NCBI GenBank assembly: GCA_027056825.1
Contig: JALUJS010000027.1
Span: forward strand, 1-5,939
Reading direction: 5' to 3'
Source of the DNA: Candidatus Krumholzibacteriia bacterium
GTDB lineage: Bacteria; Krumholzibacteriota; Krumholzibacteriia; LZORAL124-64-63
DNA length: 5,939 nucleotides
Part shown: one piece after another, positions 1 to 5,053 of the stretch
Layout of the letters: every line of letters starts with the position of its first letter
Numbering within the stretch: the stretch's first letter is position 1
Program-made: the position numbers and the translations under genes
The notes under the pieces: generated by a model
What the model saw: the letters and a program-made list of their open reading frames with translations, nothing else
Databases searched by the model: none
Told to the model about the DNA's origin: nothing

Positions 1-144
1 CGCGGACGTGCGTCCGGTTCCGTCCGTATCCGCACCCGCGGCGGGGACGAACTGGTGATCACCGTCGATGCGGCCACCGGCCGCCTGGACCTGACAGGAC
101 CCGCCGTGGTCAGTTTCCATGGAGAGGTGATGATCGATGACTGA
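1..144 (+). CDS. dapF: Diaminopimelate epimerase, C-terminal end (5' part outside window)
   Basis: Only the last 47 codons are visible, read in frame from base 1 to a TGA at 142-144. The tail contains a GGDELVITVD strand followed by LDLTGPAVVSFHGEV. This matches the C-terminal end of the DapF fold, where E. coli has GGTLNIAW followed by MTGPATHVYDGFI. DapF interconverts LL- and meso-diaminopimelate in the cytoplasm, the last step before lysine or peptidoglycan. The catalytic cysteines lie upstream, so activity cannot be judged. The reading frame overlaps the dapA start by 8 bases (ATGACTGA), and dapA and dapB follow on the same strand, which supports the call. The identification rests on a short, moderately conserved tail plus context. 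Confidence 0.8.
   Translation, partial: RGRASGSVRIRTRGGDELVITVDAATGRLDLTGPAVVSFHGEVMIDD
121..127 (+). promoter_or_regulatory. Shine-Dalgarno for dapA, inside the dapF end
   Basis: GGAGAGG lies 9 bases before the ATG at 137 and within dapF coding sequence. It selects the ATG at 137 over the ATG at 130, which is in the dapF frame and only two bases from the motif. Confidence 0.65.
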
Positions 145-1057
145 TAAGACCTGGGTCATGCCCGACGGCATCTACACCGCGCTGGTGACACCCTTCGCCG
201 GGGACCAGGTGGACCGGACCGCCTGGGAGCGCCTCGTGCAGCGCCAGGTGGACGCCGGCGTGTCCGGGGTCGTTCCGGTCGGGTGCACCGGCGAAGCGGC
301 CGTGCTGGACCGCGCGGAAAGGGAATACCTGGTCCGGTCCTGCGTGGAGATCTGCGCCGGCAAGTGCGCCGTGGTGGCGGGTTCGGGCAGCAACGCCACC
401 AGCGTGACCATCGACCAGACCCGTGATGTCAAGGAGTGGGGGGCCGACGCCGCCATGCTGATCACCCCCTACTACAACAAGCCCCAGCAGCACGGCCTGC
501 ACGCCCACTACCGGGCGGTGGCGCGCGCGGTGGACATCCCCATCGTACTGTACAATGTGCCCGGCCGCACCGCCGTGAATCTCCTGCCCGAGACCGCCGC
601 CCTGCTCAGCGCCGAGCCCAACATCGTCGCCCTCAAGGAAGCCAGCGGGATCCTGGGCCAGATCGAGGAGGCCATCGCCCGTTGCGACCTGAAGGTCTTC
701 AGCGGCGACGACGGCCTCAACTTCCAGATCTTCGGCCTCGGAGGCCGGGGCGCCATCAGCGTGGTCAGCAACCTGTTGCCCGGGGCCATGGTGCGCTTCT
801 GGAAGGCGTGGGAGCGGGGGGACATCAACCAGGCCTGGCCCATGAGCCGCGCCTTCGATCCCATCACCGAGGCCTGCTTCATCGAGACCAATCCCGTGCC
901 GGTGAAGGAGCTGCTCAGCCTGGCCGGACTCTGCCGCCGCGAGCCGCGGCTCCCGCTGGCGCCCCTGACCGAGCAGAGCGTCACCCAGCTGGTGCAGTTC
1001 TACGAAGGGACGCTGGCCGACCTGATGGCCAGGGATCTGCAGGGGGATGCCTCGTGA
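137..1057 (+). CDS. dapA: 4-hydroxy-tetrahydrodipicolinate synthase
   Basis: This 306-residue TIM-barrel aldolase condenses pyruvate with aspartate semialdehyde, the first committed step of the DAP/lysine pathway. Family length is about 290-300. Visible motifs are GCTGE at 49-53, PYYNKP at 111-116, YNVPGRT at 139-145 and the Schiff-base lysine K167 in ALKEASG. By alignment with E. coli DapA, Y139 corresponds to Y133, R144 to R138 and Y113 to Y107. The first Thr of the usual GTTGE (E. coli T44, part of the proton relay) is Cys50. At the lysine allosteric site, E. coli H56 corresponds to R62 and E84 to V90, which suggests weak or absent lysine feedback. The gene overlaps dapF by 8 bases, and its stop TGA (1055-1057) overlaps the dapB GTG. 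Related N-acetylneuraminate lyases and other aldolases share the fold, but the motifs and dap neighbours favour DapA strongly. Confidence 0.96.
   Translation: MTDKTWVMPDGIYTALVTPFAGDQVDRTAWERLVQRQVDAGVSGVVPVGCTGEAAVLDRAEREYLVRSCVEICAGKCAVVAGSGSNATSVTIDQTRDVKEWGADAAMLITPYYNKPQQHGLHAHYRAVARAVDIPIVLYNVPGRTAVNLLPETAALLSAEPNIVALKEASGILGQIEEAIARCDLKVFSGDDGLNFQIFGLGGRGAISVVSNLLPGAMVRFWKAWERGDINQAWPMSRAFDPITEACFIETNPVPVKELLSLAGLCRREPRLPLAPLTEQSVTQLVQFYEGTLADLMARDLQGDAS
1041..1047 (+). promoter_or_regulatory. Shine-Dalgarno-like purine run before dapB
   Basis: AGGGGGA at the end of dapA lies 6 bases upstream of the GTG at 1054. It supports that GTG as the dapB start and suggests translational coupling with dapA. 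Confidence 0.5.
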
Positions 1058-1803
1058 TCCCCGCCGTGGTGCACGGTGCCGAGGGCCGCATGGGCGTGAT
1101 GCTCACCGAACTGCTGGAGAACGCCCCGGACGTGGAACTGGCGGGCCTGGTGACCGAACCCGGCCGCGGTCAGCCGGCGGGGATATTCCATCCCCGGTTG
1201 CCCCTGCTGGGCCAGGACCGCATGGCCGACCACTTGCCTTCCGGCTGCGTCGTCGTGGATTTCTCCCTGGCCGGAGCGCTGGACGGGCTGTTGAAGGCCG
1301 GCCGACGGCTCGGGGCCGCGCTGGTGGTGGGAACCACGGGCTTCGACGAGGCCGGCCTGGAGTCCCTGCGCGCCTACGCCGAGGAACTGCCGGTGGTCCG
1401 GGCCGCCAACTTCTCGGTGGGGATCCCGGCCCTGCGGTTGCTGATCCAGTTGCTGGGCCGCACCCTGCCCGAGGGCTTCGATGCCGAACAGGTCGAGACC
1501 CACCACATCACCAAGAAGGACCGTCCCAGCGGGACGGCCCTGGACCTGGCCCTGGCCTACGCCGAGACGCGCGGCGGCCGGGAGGTTCCCATCCATTCCC
1601 AGCGGCTGGGCGGTGTGGTGGGGGAGCATACCTGGACGTTCAGCGACCAGGACGAGACCCTGGTGCTGACCCATCGCGCCCATTCGCGCCGGGCCTTCCT
1701 GCGCGGCGTGCTGCCCGCGGTGCGCTTCGTCCACGGGCGCAAGGCCGGCTACTACGGACTCCAGGACGTGTTGCTGGATCTCGGCGGACAGGCCGGGGCA
1801 TGA
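1054..1803 (+). CDS. dapB: 4-hydroxy-tetrahydrodipicolinate reductase
   Basis: This 249-residue cytoplasmic enzyme reduces the DapA product to tetrahydrodipicolinate with NAD(P)H. The N-terminal Rossmann motif is GAEGRMG (8-14), followed by DFS (69-71), VGTTGF (92-97) and ANFSVG (118-123). The family signature is HHITKKDRPSGTA (150-162), with catalytic H150 and K154 matching E. coli H159 and K163. The protein is about 24 residues shorter than E. coli DapB (273), with a compact stretch after the second beta strand. The open frame continues upstream through dapA, but homology begins exactly at the GTG at 1054, which overlaps the dapA stop as GTGA. After the second strand, TEP occupies the place of the E. 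coli E38-R39 region, so cofactor preference may differ. A hairpin follows the stop directly. Confidence 0.96.
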   Translation: MIPAVVHGAEGRMGVMLTELLENAPDVELAGLVTEPGRGQPAGIFHPRLPLLGQDRMADHLPSGCVVVDFSLAGALDGLLKAGRRLGAALVVGTTGFDEAGLESLRAYAEELPVVRAANFSVGIPALRLLIQLLGRTLPEGFDAEQVETHHITKKDRPSGTALDLALAYAETRGGREVPIHSQRLGGVVGEHTWTFSDQDETLVLTHRAHSRRAFLRGVLPAVRFVHGRKAGYYGLQDVLLDLGGQAGA

Positions 1804-1832
1804 GAAAGCGGGCCCCGGTGAACGAGGCCCGC
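1802..1832 (-). terminator. Hairpin terminator of rpsT, possibly shared with dapB
   Basis: GCGGGCC (1808-1814) and GGCCCGC (1826-1832) form a perfect 7-bp stem with an 11-base loop. On the - strand it lies about 23 bases past the rpsT stop and is followed by TTTCTC (1807-1802), a short U-rich tract that fits intrinsic termination. On the + strand the same hairpin starts 4 bases after the dapB stop but has no U tract, so it may only stabilise or weakly terminate that message. The convergent arrangement makes sharing plausible. Confidence 0.6.
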
Positions 1833-1855
1833 CATGGAAACGATGCCGGAGGGCG

Positions 1856-2113
1856 CTACTTGGCCGCGGCGGCGGCCATGCGGCTCTTGAGCCGGGCGGC
1901 GCGCTGCTTGGGCATCAGGCCCTTGCGGGCCTGGGAGTCGATGAGACTGTACATCTCGGCCAGGCGCGCGGCCTTGTCCTCTTCGGCGACGTTGCCGATC
2001 TCCAGCCGGTACCGCTTGATCTTGGTGCGCATCATGGCGCGATTGACGCGGTTGCGCTCATTGCGCTTCCTGCTGGTGATCAGCCGCTTCTTGCAACTCT
2101 TGGCATGGGGCAC
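1856..2113 (-). CDS. rpsT: Small ribosomal subunit protein S20 (bS20)
   Basis: This 85-residue, very basic protein binds 16S rRNA in the 30S subunit body. The N-terminus MPHAKSCKKRLITSRKRNER matches the family pattern M(A/P)NIKSAKKR followed by basic residues and RNR. The tail RAARLKSRMAAAAAK matches the conserved AARKKSRL region. Length is typical (about 85-90). The start is GTG at 2113-2111, exactly where homologues begin, with GGAGG (2126-2122) 8 bases upstream. The usual IHKN before AAR reads MPKQ here (residues 67-70), a divergence in a normally conserved turn. It is the only - strand gene in the window and sits alone between dapB and uvrC with its own promoter and terminator. In E. coli S20 is known to be translationally autoregulated and starts at UUG, so the GTG and the folded leader seen here are suggestive. 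Confidence 0.95.
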   Translation of the reverse strand: MPHAKSCKKRLITSRKRNERNRVNRAMMRTKIKRYRLEIGNVAEEDKAARLAEMYSLIDSQARKGLMPKQRAARLKSRMAAAAAK

Positions 2114-2116
2114 GAC

Positions 2117-2138
2117 GAAAACCTCCGTGGGAATTTTC
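2117..2138 (-). promoter_or_regulatory. Leader hairpin enclosing the rpsT Shine-Dalgarno
   Basis: Read on the - strand from 2138 to 2117, the leader is GAAAA-UUCC-CAC-GGAG-G-UUUUC. GAAAA pairs with UUUUC (5 bp) and UUCC pairs with GGAG (4 bp, one G-U), leaving a CAC loop and one bulged G. The whole GGAGG (2126-2122) is inside this structure, 8 bases before the GTG. It could hold back ribosome binding and act as a translational operator. The stem is AU-rich in its lower half and its stability was not computed. The structure is seen in sequence; the regulatory role is inference. Confidence 0.4.
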
Positions 2139-2148
2139 CAGACGCGGC

Positions 2149-2177
2149 AATTTAACAGGGTGTTGCAGTGATGTCAA
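2149..2177 (-). promoter_or_regulatory. Sigma70-type promoter of rpsT
   Basis: On the - strand a perfect TTGACA (2177-2172) is followed by a 17-base spacer and TAAATT (2154-2149), a 4/6 match to the -10 consensus. Transcription would start near 2142, giving a leader of about 29 bases. The bases after the -10 are GCCGCG, a GC-rich discriminator of the kind seen at stringently controlled ribosomal promoters. The -35 box overlaps the uvrC start codon on the other strand. Confidence 0.7.
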
Positions 2178-4027
2178 GGCGGTCCGAACCTGATTCCGGC
2201 GGGAAATCCCGCCGCCTGGACGACAAGCTGGCCTCCCTGCCCGCCGCCCCGGGGGTGTACCTGCACAAGAACCGGGATGGCAAGGTGATCTACGTGGGCA
2301 AGGCTTCCCGCCTCAGCCAGCGGGTGCGTTCCTACTTCGCCGGTGGCGAGCGGGATCCCAAGACCCTCAAGCTCGTCAGCCGCATCCATGATTTCGACTT
2401 CATCGCCACCGACAGCGAGGCCCAGGCCCTGGAGCTGGAGAACCAGCTCATCAAGGAATACCGGCCCTACTACAACATCCGTCTCAAGGACGACAAGCAG
2501 TATCCCTACATCCGCGTGTCGGTGCAGGAACCCTTCCCGCGGGTGACGGTGGTGCGGAGGATCGAACCTGACGGCGCCCGCTACTTCGGCCCCTTCACCG
2601 ACGTGCGCGCCATGCGCGAGACCCTGTCCTTCGCCGCCGGGGCCTTCCAGGTGCGGACCTGCCACCTGGACCTCCCCGAGCAGACGGTGCCCCGCGCCTG
2701 CCTGGACTGGCAGATCGGCCGCTGCGGGGCGCCCTGCACCGGACAGGAGGACCGCCGGGCCTACGGAGCCAAGGTCCGTCAGCTGCTGGATTTCCTCGGG
2801 GGCCGGACCGACACCCTCCTGCGGGAACTGGAGCGCCGAATGGGGGAGGCCGCCGCGGCCCGGAACTACGAGGAGGCGGCCCGCCTGCGGGATCTGCGCG
2901 CGCGGCTGGGCAAGACCGCCGGGCGCCGGCCGCTGGTGCAGGGGATCCGGGGCGACGCCGACCTGTGCGCCGTAGCCCGCGAGGGCGTGGATGCCGCCGG
3001 GCTGGTCCTGCGTGTGCGGGGCGGACACATCCTGACCAGCCACCACTTCCCGTTCACCGTCCGCCTGGACATGGGACCGCCCGACCTGATGGCCCAGCTC
3101 CTGCGCGAATACTACGGCCGCACCCGGGAGATCCCGCGGGAGATCCTGCTGGCGGGCCCGGTGGAGGATCCCGGGAGCTGGAGCCAGTGGATCGCCGCGC
3201 GGCGCCAGGGTCCGGTGCAGCTGAAGGTTCCGGTCCGGGGCCGCAAGCTGGAGGCGGTGGCCCTGGCCCGCACCAACGCCGCCTTCCACCTGCGGGAGAC
3301 CCTGGTCAAGGCCGCCGGACGCCGTTCCAGCCGCTTCACTCCGGCGGAAATCGAGTTGCAGGAGACCCTCGACCTGCACACCGCACCGCGGACCATCGAG
3401 TGTTTCGACATTTCCAACTTCCAGGGTCGCGAAACCGTGGCCTCCCTCGTCTTCTTCAAGGAGGGCAAGCCGCTGAAGTCCCGCTATCGCCGCTTCCGCA
3501 TCCGCACCGTGACCGGCGTGGATGATTTCGCCAGCATGGCCGAGGTCCTGGACCGTTACTACGGCAAGCTGGTGGAGAAGGGGGAGGAGCCGGCCGACCT
3601 GGTGGTTGTTGACGGGGGCGCGGGACAGCTCTCGGCGGCCCGGAAGGTGCTCGGGCGCTACGGGCTGCACCGGGTGCAGCTCATCGGCCTGGCCAAGAAG
3701 GAGGAGATCGTCCACCGGGAGAGCGGCACTCTGCGGTTGCCGCGCCACGGCCAGGCCCTGCGGCTGCTGCAGCAAGTCCGCGACGAGGCCCACCGGTTCG
3801 CCATCACCTACCACCGCCATTTGCGCGACAAGCTGACCACCGCCAGCGAACTGGACCTCATCCCCGGCATCGGCGAGGTGAAGAAGCTCTCCCTGCTGCA
3901 CCACTTCGGTTCCGTGGCCGCCATCAGCCAAGCGGACGCCGCCGAGCTGGTCTCGGTCCGGGGCATCAACCGCAGCGACGCCGTGGCCATCCTGCGTTTC
4001 TTCGCCGAGAAGGAGGGCCCATCGTGA
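2171..4027 (+). CDS. uvrC: Excinuclease ABC subunit C (UvrC)
   Basis: UvrC makes both incisions around UvrB-bound DNA lesions in nucleotide excision repair. The 618 residues show all expected parts. The GIY-YIG nuclease has GVY (28-30), YVG (41-43), E90 and N102. Four cysteines C164, C177, C185 and C189 match the conserved cluster reported to bind an Fe-S centre. The UVR helix pair that contacts UvrB spans about 215-247. The RNase H-like nuclease has D413 in CFDISNFQG, D481 in VVVDGGAGQL and H541 in RDEAHRFAITYHR. Tandem helix-hairpin-helix motifs (LIPGIGEVK and VRGIN) lie at about 562-612. Length is normal for the family. The start is ATG at 2171 or the GTG just before it at 2168; the only ribosome-binding signal is a weak AGGG at 2157-2160. 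It overlaps xerD by 4 bases, so the two are probably co-transcribed. No clear promoter was found upstream. Confidence 0.97.
   Translation: MSRRSEPDSGGKSRRLDDKLASLPAAPGVYLHKNRDGKVIYVGKASRLSQRVRSYFAGGERDPKTLKLVSRIHDFDFIATDSEAQALELENQLIKEYRPYYNIRLKDDKQYPYIRVSVQEPFPRVTVVRRIEPDGARYFGPFTDVRAMRETLSFAAGAFQVRTCHLDLPEQTVPRACLDWQIGRCGAPCTGQEDRRAYGAKVRQLLDFLGGRTDTLLRELERRMGEAAAARNYEEAARLRDLRARLGKTAGRRPLVQGIRGDADLCAVAREGVDAAGLVLRVRGGHILTSHHFPFTVRLDMGPPDLMAQLLREYYGRTREIPREILLAGPVEDPGSWSQWIAARRQGPVQLKVPVRGRKLEAVALARTNAAFHLRETLVKAAGRRSSRFTPAEIELQETLDLHTAPRTIECFDISNFQGRETVASLVFFKEGKPLKSRYRRFRIRTVTGVDDFASMAEVLDRYYGKLVEKGEEPADLVVVDGGAGQLSAARKVLGRYGLHRVQLIGLAKKEEIVHRESGTLRLPRHGQALRLLQQVRDEAHRFAITYHRHLRDKLTTASELDLIPGIGEVKKLSLLHHFGSVAAISQADAAELVSVRGINRSDAVAILRFFAEKEGPS
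4011..4017 (+). promoter_or_regulatory. Strong Shine-Dalgarno for xerD within uvrC
   Basis: AGGAGGG sits in the last uvrC codons, 6 bases before the GTG at 4024. It is near-consensus and fixes the xerD start at a GTG rather than an internal ATG. It also allows reinitiation by ribosomes ending uvrC. Confidence 0.75.
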
Positions 4028-4956
4028 GTGGTGACCTGACGCGGGCCTGGGAGATCGCCTGCGAGTCCTACCTGGACTACGCCCTGGTGGAAAAGGGCCT
4101 GGCGCAGGCCACCCGCGGCGCGATCCACAACGACCTTTCCCACCTGGCCCGCTGGGCCGGCGAGGCCGGACGGCGACCCGAACAGGTCACCGACGCGGAC
4201 CTGCGGGAGTTCCTGTACGCCACCGCCGAACAGCTGCAGGCCAGCAGCCGCGCCCGGCTGGTCTCCACCCTGCGCGGATTCTTCGCCTTCCTGGTCCGCG
4301 AAGGCGCACGCGACGACGACCCCACCGCCACCATCGTGGCCCCCCGGCGCGGGCGGCACCTGCCCTCGGTGCTGACACCGGAGCAGGTGGCCCGCTTCCT
4401 GGATCTGCCCGAGCCGGACTCGCCGCGGGCGTTGCGCGACCGGGCCATCCTGGAGACCCTCTACGGTTCGGGGTGCCGGGTGAGCGAGTTGTGCGGGCTG
4501 CAGGTCCTGGATCTGGACGCCGACGAGGGGACCCTCCTGCTGAAGGGCAAGGGGAGCAAGCACCGGCGCGTGCCCGTGGGCGGACCCTGCCTGGAGGCCC
4601 TGGAGACCTGGCTGGGCCGGGGGCGTCCGGCGCTCGCGGCCGCGGGCCCGGGCGTCGACGCCATGTTCCTGAACCTCAGGGGCCGGCCCCTGAGCAGGGT
4701 GTCCGTGTGGAACCTCGTAAAGAAACGGGCGGCCGAGGCCGGCCTGGACACCGCCATGTCGCCCCACACCCTGCGCCACAGCTTCGCCACCCACCTGCTG
4801 GCCGGCGGGGCGGACCTGCGCGTGGTGCAGGAGCTGTTGGGCCACGCCGACATCGCCACCACCGAAATCTACACCCACGTGGACCGGGCCTGGCTGCACG
4901 AGATATGGCGCCAGGCCCATCCGCGGGCCCGTCCAGGTGACGCGAAGCCTCTTTGA
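4024..4956 (+). CDS. xerD: Site-specific tyrosine recombinase, XerD type
   Basis: This 310-residue tyrosine recombinase probably works with a XerC partner at dif, under FtsK control, to resolve chromosome dimers. The N-terminal SAM-like core-binding domain covers about 5-105. The catalytic domain follows, with R152 in SGCRVSEL, K176 in GKGSKHR, H248 and R251 in SPHTLRHSFATHLL, H274 in LLGHADIATT and nucleophile Y283 in EIYTHV. All six residues lie exactly 4 positions after those of E. coli XerD (148, 172, 244, 247, 270, 279). The K-to-H spacing of 72 fits XerD rather than XerC (68). LPSVLTPEQV at the domain linker is also Xer-like. The GTG start overlaps the uvrC stop as GTGA. An integron or phage integrase is unlikely given the length, catalytic spacing and housekeeping context. 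The C-terminus runs about 10 residues longer than in E. coli. Confidence 0.93.
   Translation: MSGDLTRAWEIACESYLDYALVEKGLAQATRGAIHNDLSHLARWAGEAGRRPEQVTDADLREFLYATAEQLQASSRARLVSTLRGFFAFLVREGARDDDPTATIVAPRRGRHLPSVLTPEQVARFLDLPEPDSPRALRDRAILETLYGSGCRVSELCGLQVLDLDADEGTLLLKGKGSKHRRVPVGGPCLEALETWLGRGRPALAAAGPGVDAMFLNLRGRPLSRVSVWNLVKKRAAEAGLDTAMSPHTLRHSFATHLLAGGADLRVVQELLGHADIATTEIYTHVDRAWLHEIWRQAHPRARPGDAKPL
4675..4694 (+). repeat. Perfect 20-bp palindrome inside xerD
   Basis: CTCAGGGGCC is followed immediately by its exact reverse complement GGCCCCTGAG, with no spacer. It encodes the end of FLNLRGRPLSR (residues about 217-224), a region where Xer proteins often have GxPLSR, so coding constraint explains part of it. 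The symmetry stops at both flanks. Whether it binds a protein or is incidental is unknown. Confidence 0.6.
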
Positions 4957-4981
4957 CACGCCGACGGGTGCATGGTACCTT
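4953..4981 (+). promoter_or_regulatory. Probable sigma70 promoter of trpS
   Basis: A perfect TTGACA (4953-4958) overlaps the xerD stop codon. After 17 bases comes TACCTT (4976-4981), a TANNNT-type -10 preceded by TG at 4973-4974, so it is also an extended -10. Transcription would start near 4988, giving a leader of about 66 bases. The weak middle of the -10 box lowers confidence. Read-through from uvrC-xerD could also transcribe trpS. Confidence 0.55.
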
Positions 4982-5010
4982 CTGCCAACCGAATCGCACA
5001 CCCATGGACA

Positions 5011-5030
5011 CCGGGGGCTTCGCCCCTTGG
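5011..5030 (+). other. GC hairpin in the trpS leader
   Basis: GGGGC (5014-5018) and GCCCC (5022-5026) pair around a three-base TTC loop. G5013-U5027 and CC/GG (5011-5012 with 5029-5030) extend the stem, with one bulged U. No T-run follows, since the next bases are CCTAAAAGAG, so a simple intrinsic terminator for xerD is unlikely. The only ribosome-binding signal after it is a weak GAGAG at 5038-5042. The stem may end xerD messages at the 3' side or shape the trpS leader. Confidence 0.45.
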
Positions 5031-5053
5031 CCTAAAAGAGAGCAACTTTCGAC

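Noticed and set aside
733..952. Short GC palindromes in dapA (733-747 and 941-952)
   Set aside because: Arms of 6-7 bases are expected about once or more in a window of this size and composition.
436..1053. N-terminal extension of the dapB frame by about 206 codons through dapA
   Set aside because: The extension is Arg/Pro-rich shadow sequence of dapA. DapB homology (HGAEGRMG) begins right after the GTG at 1054, which has its own SD-like run.
1521..1537. 7-bp inverted repeat CCGTCCC/GGGACGG in dapB
   Set aside because: It falls on codons of the catalytic signature DRPSGTA, and stems of this size are expected by chance in GC-rich DNA.
2174..3931. Long open frame of 585 codons on the - strand opposite uvrC
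   Set aside because: High GC leaves few stops in antisense frames. The product is low-complexity with no recognisable domain, while the + strand frame is unmistakably uvrC.
4024..4956. xerD as an integrase marking a genomic island
   Set aside because: Catalytic spacing matches E. coli XerD exactly, codon style matches the neighbours, and no tRNA, att repeat or cargo gene is nearby.
4957..5053. Trp T-box riboswitch in front of trpS
   Set aside because: The gap is only 97 bases, too short for a T-box. No T-box core sequence or terminator/antiterminator pair with a U-tract is visible.
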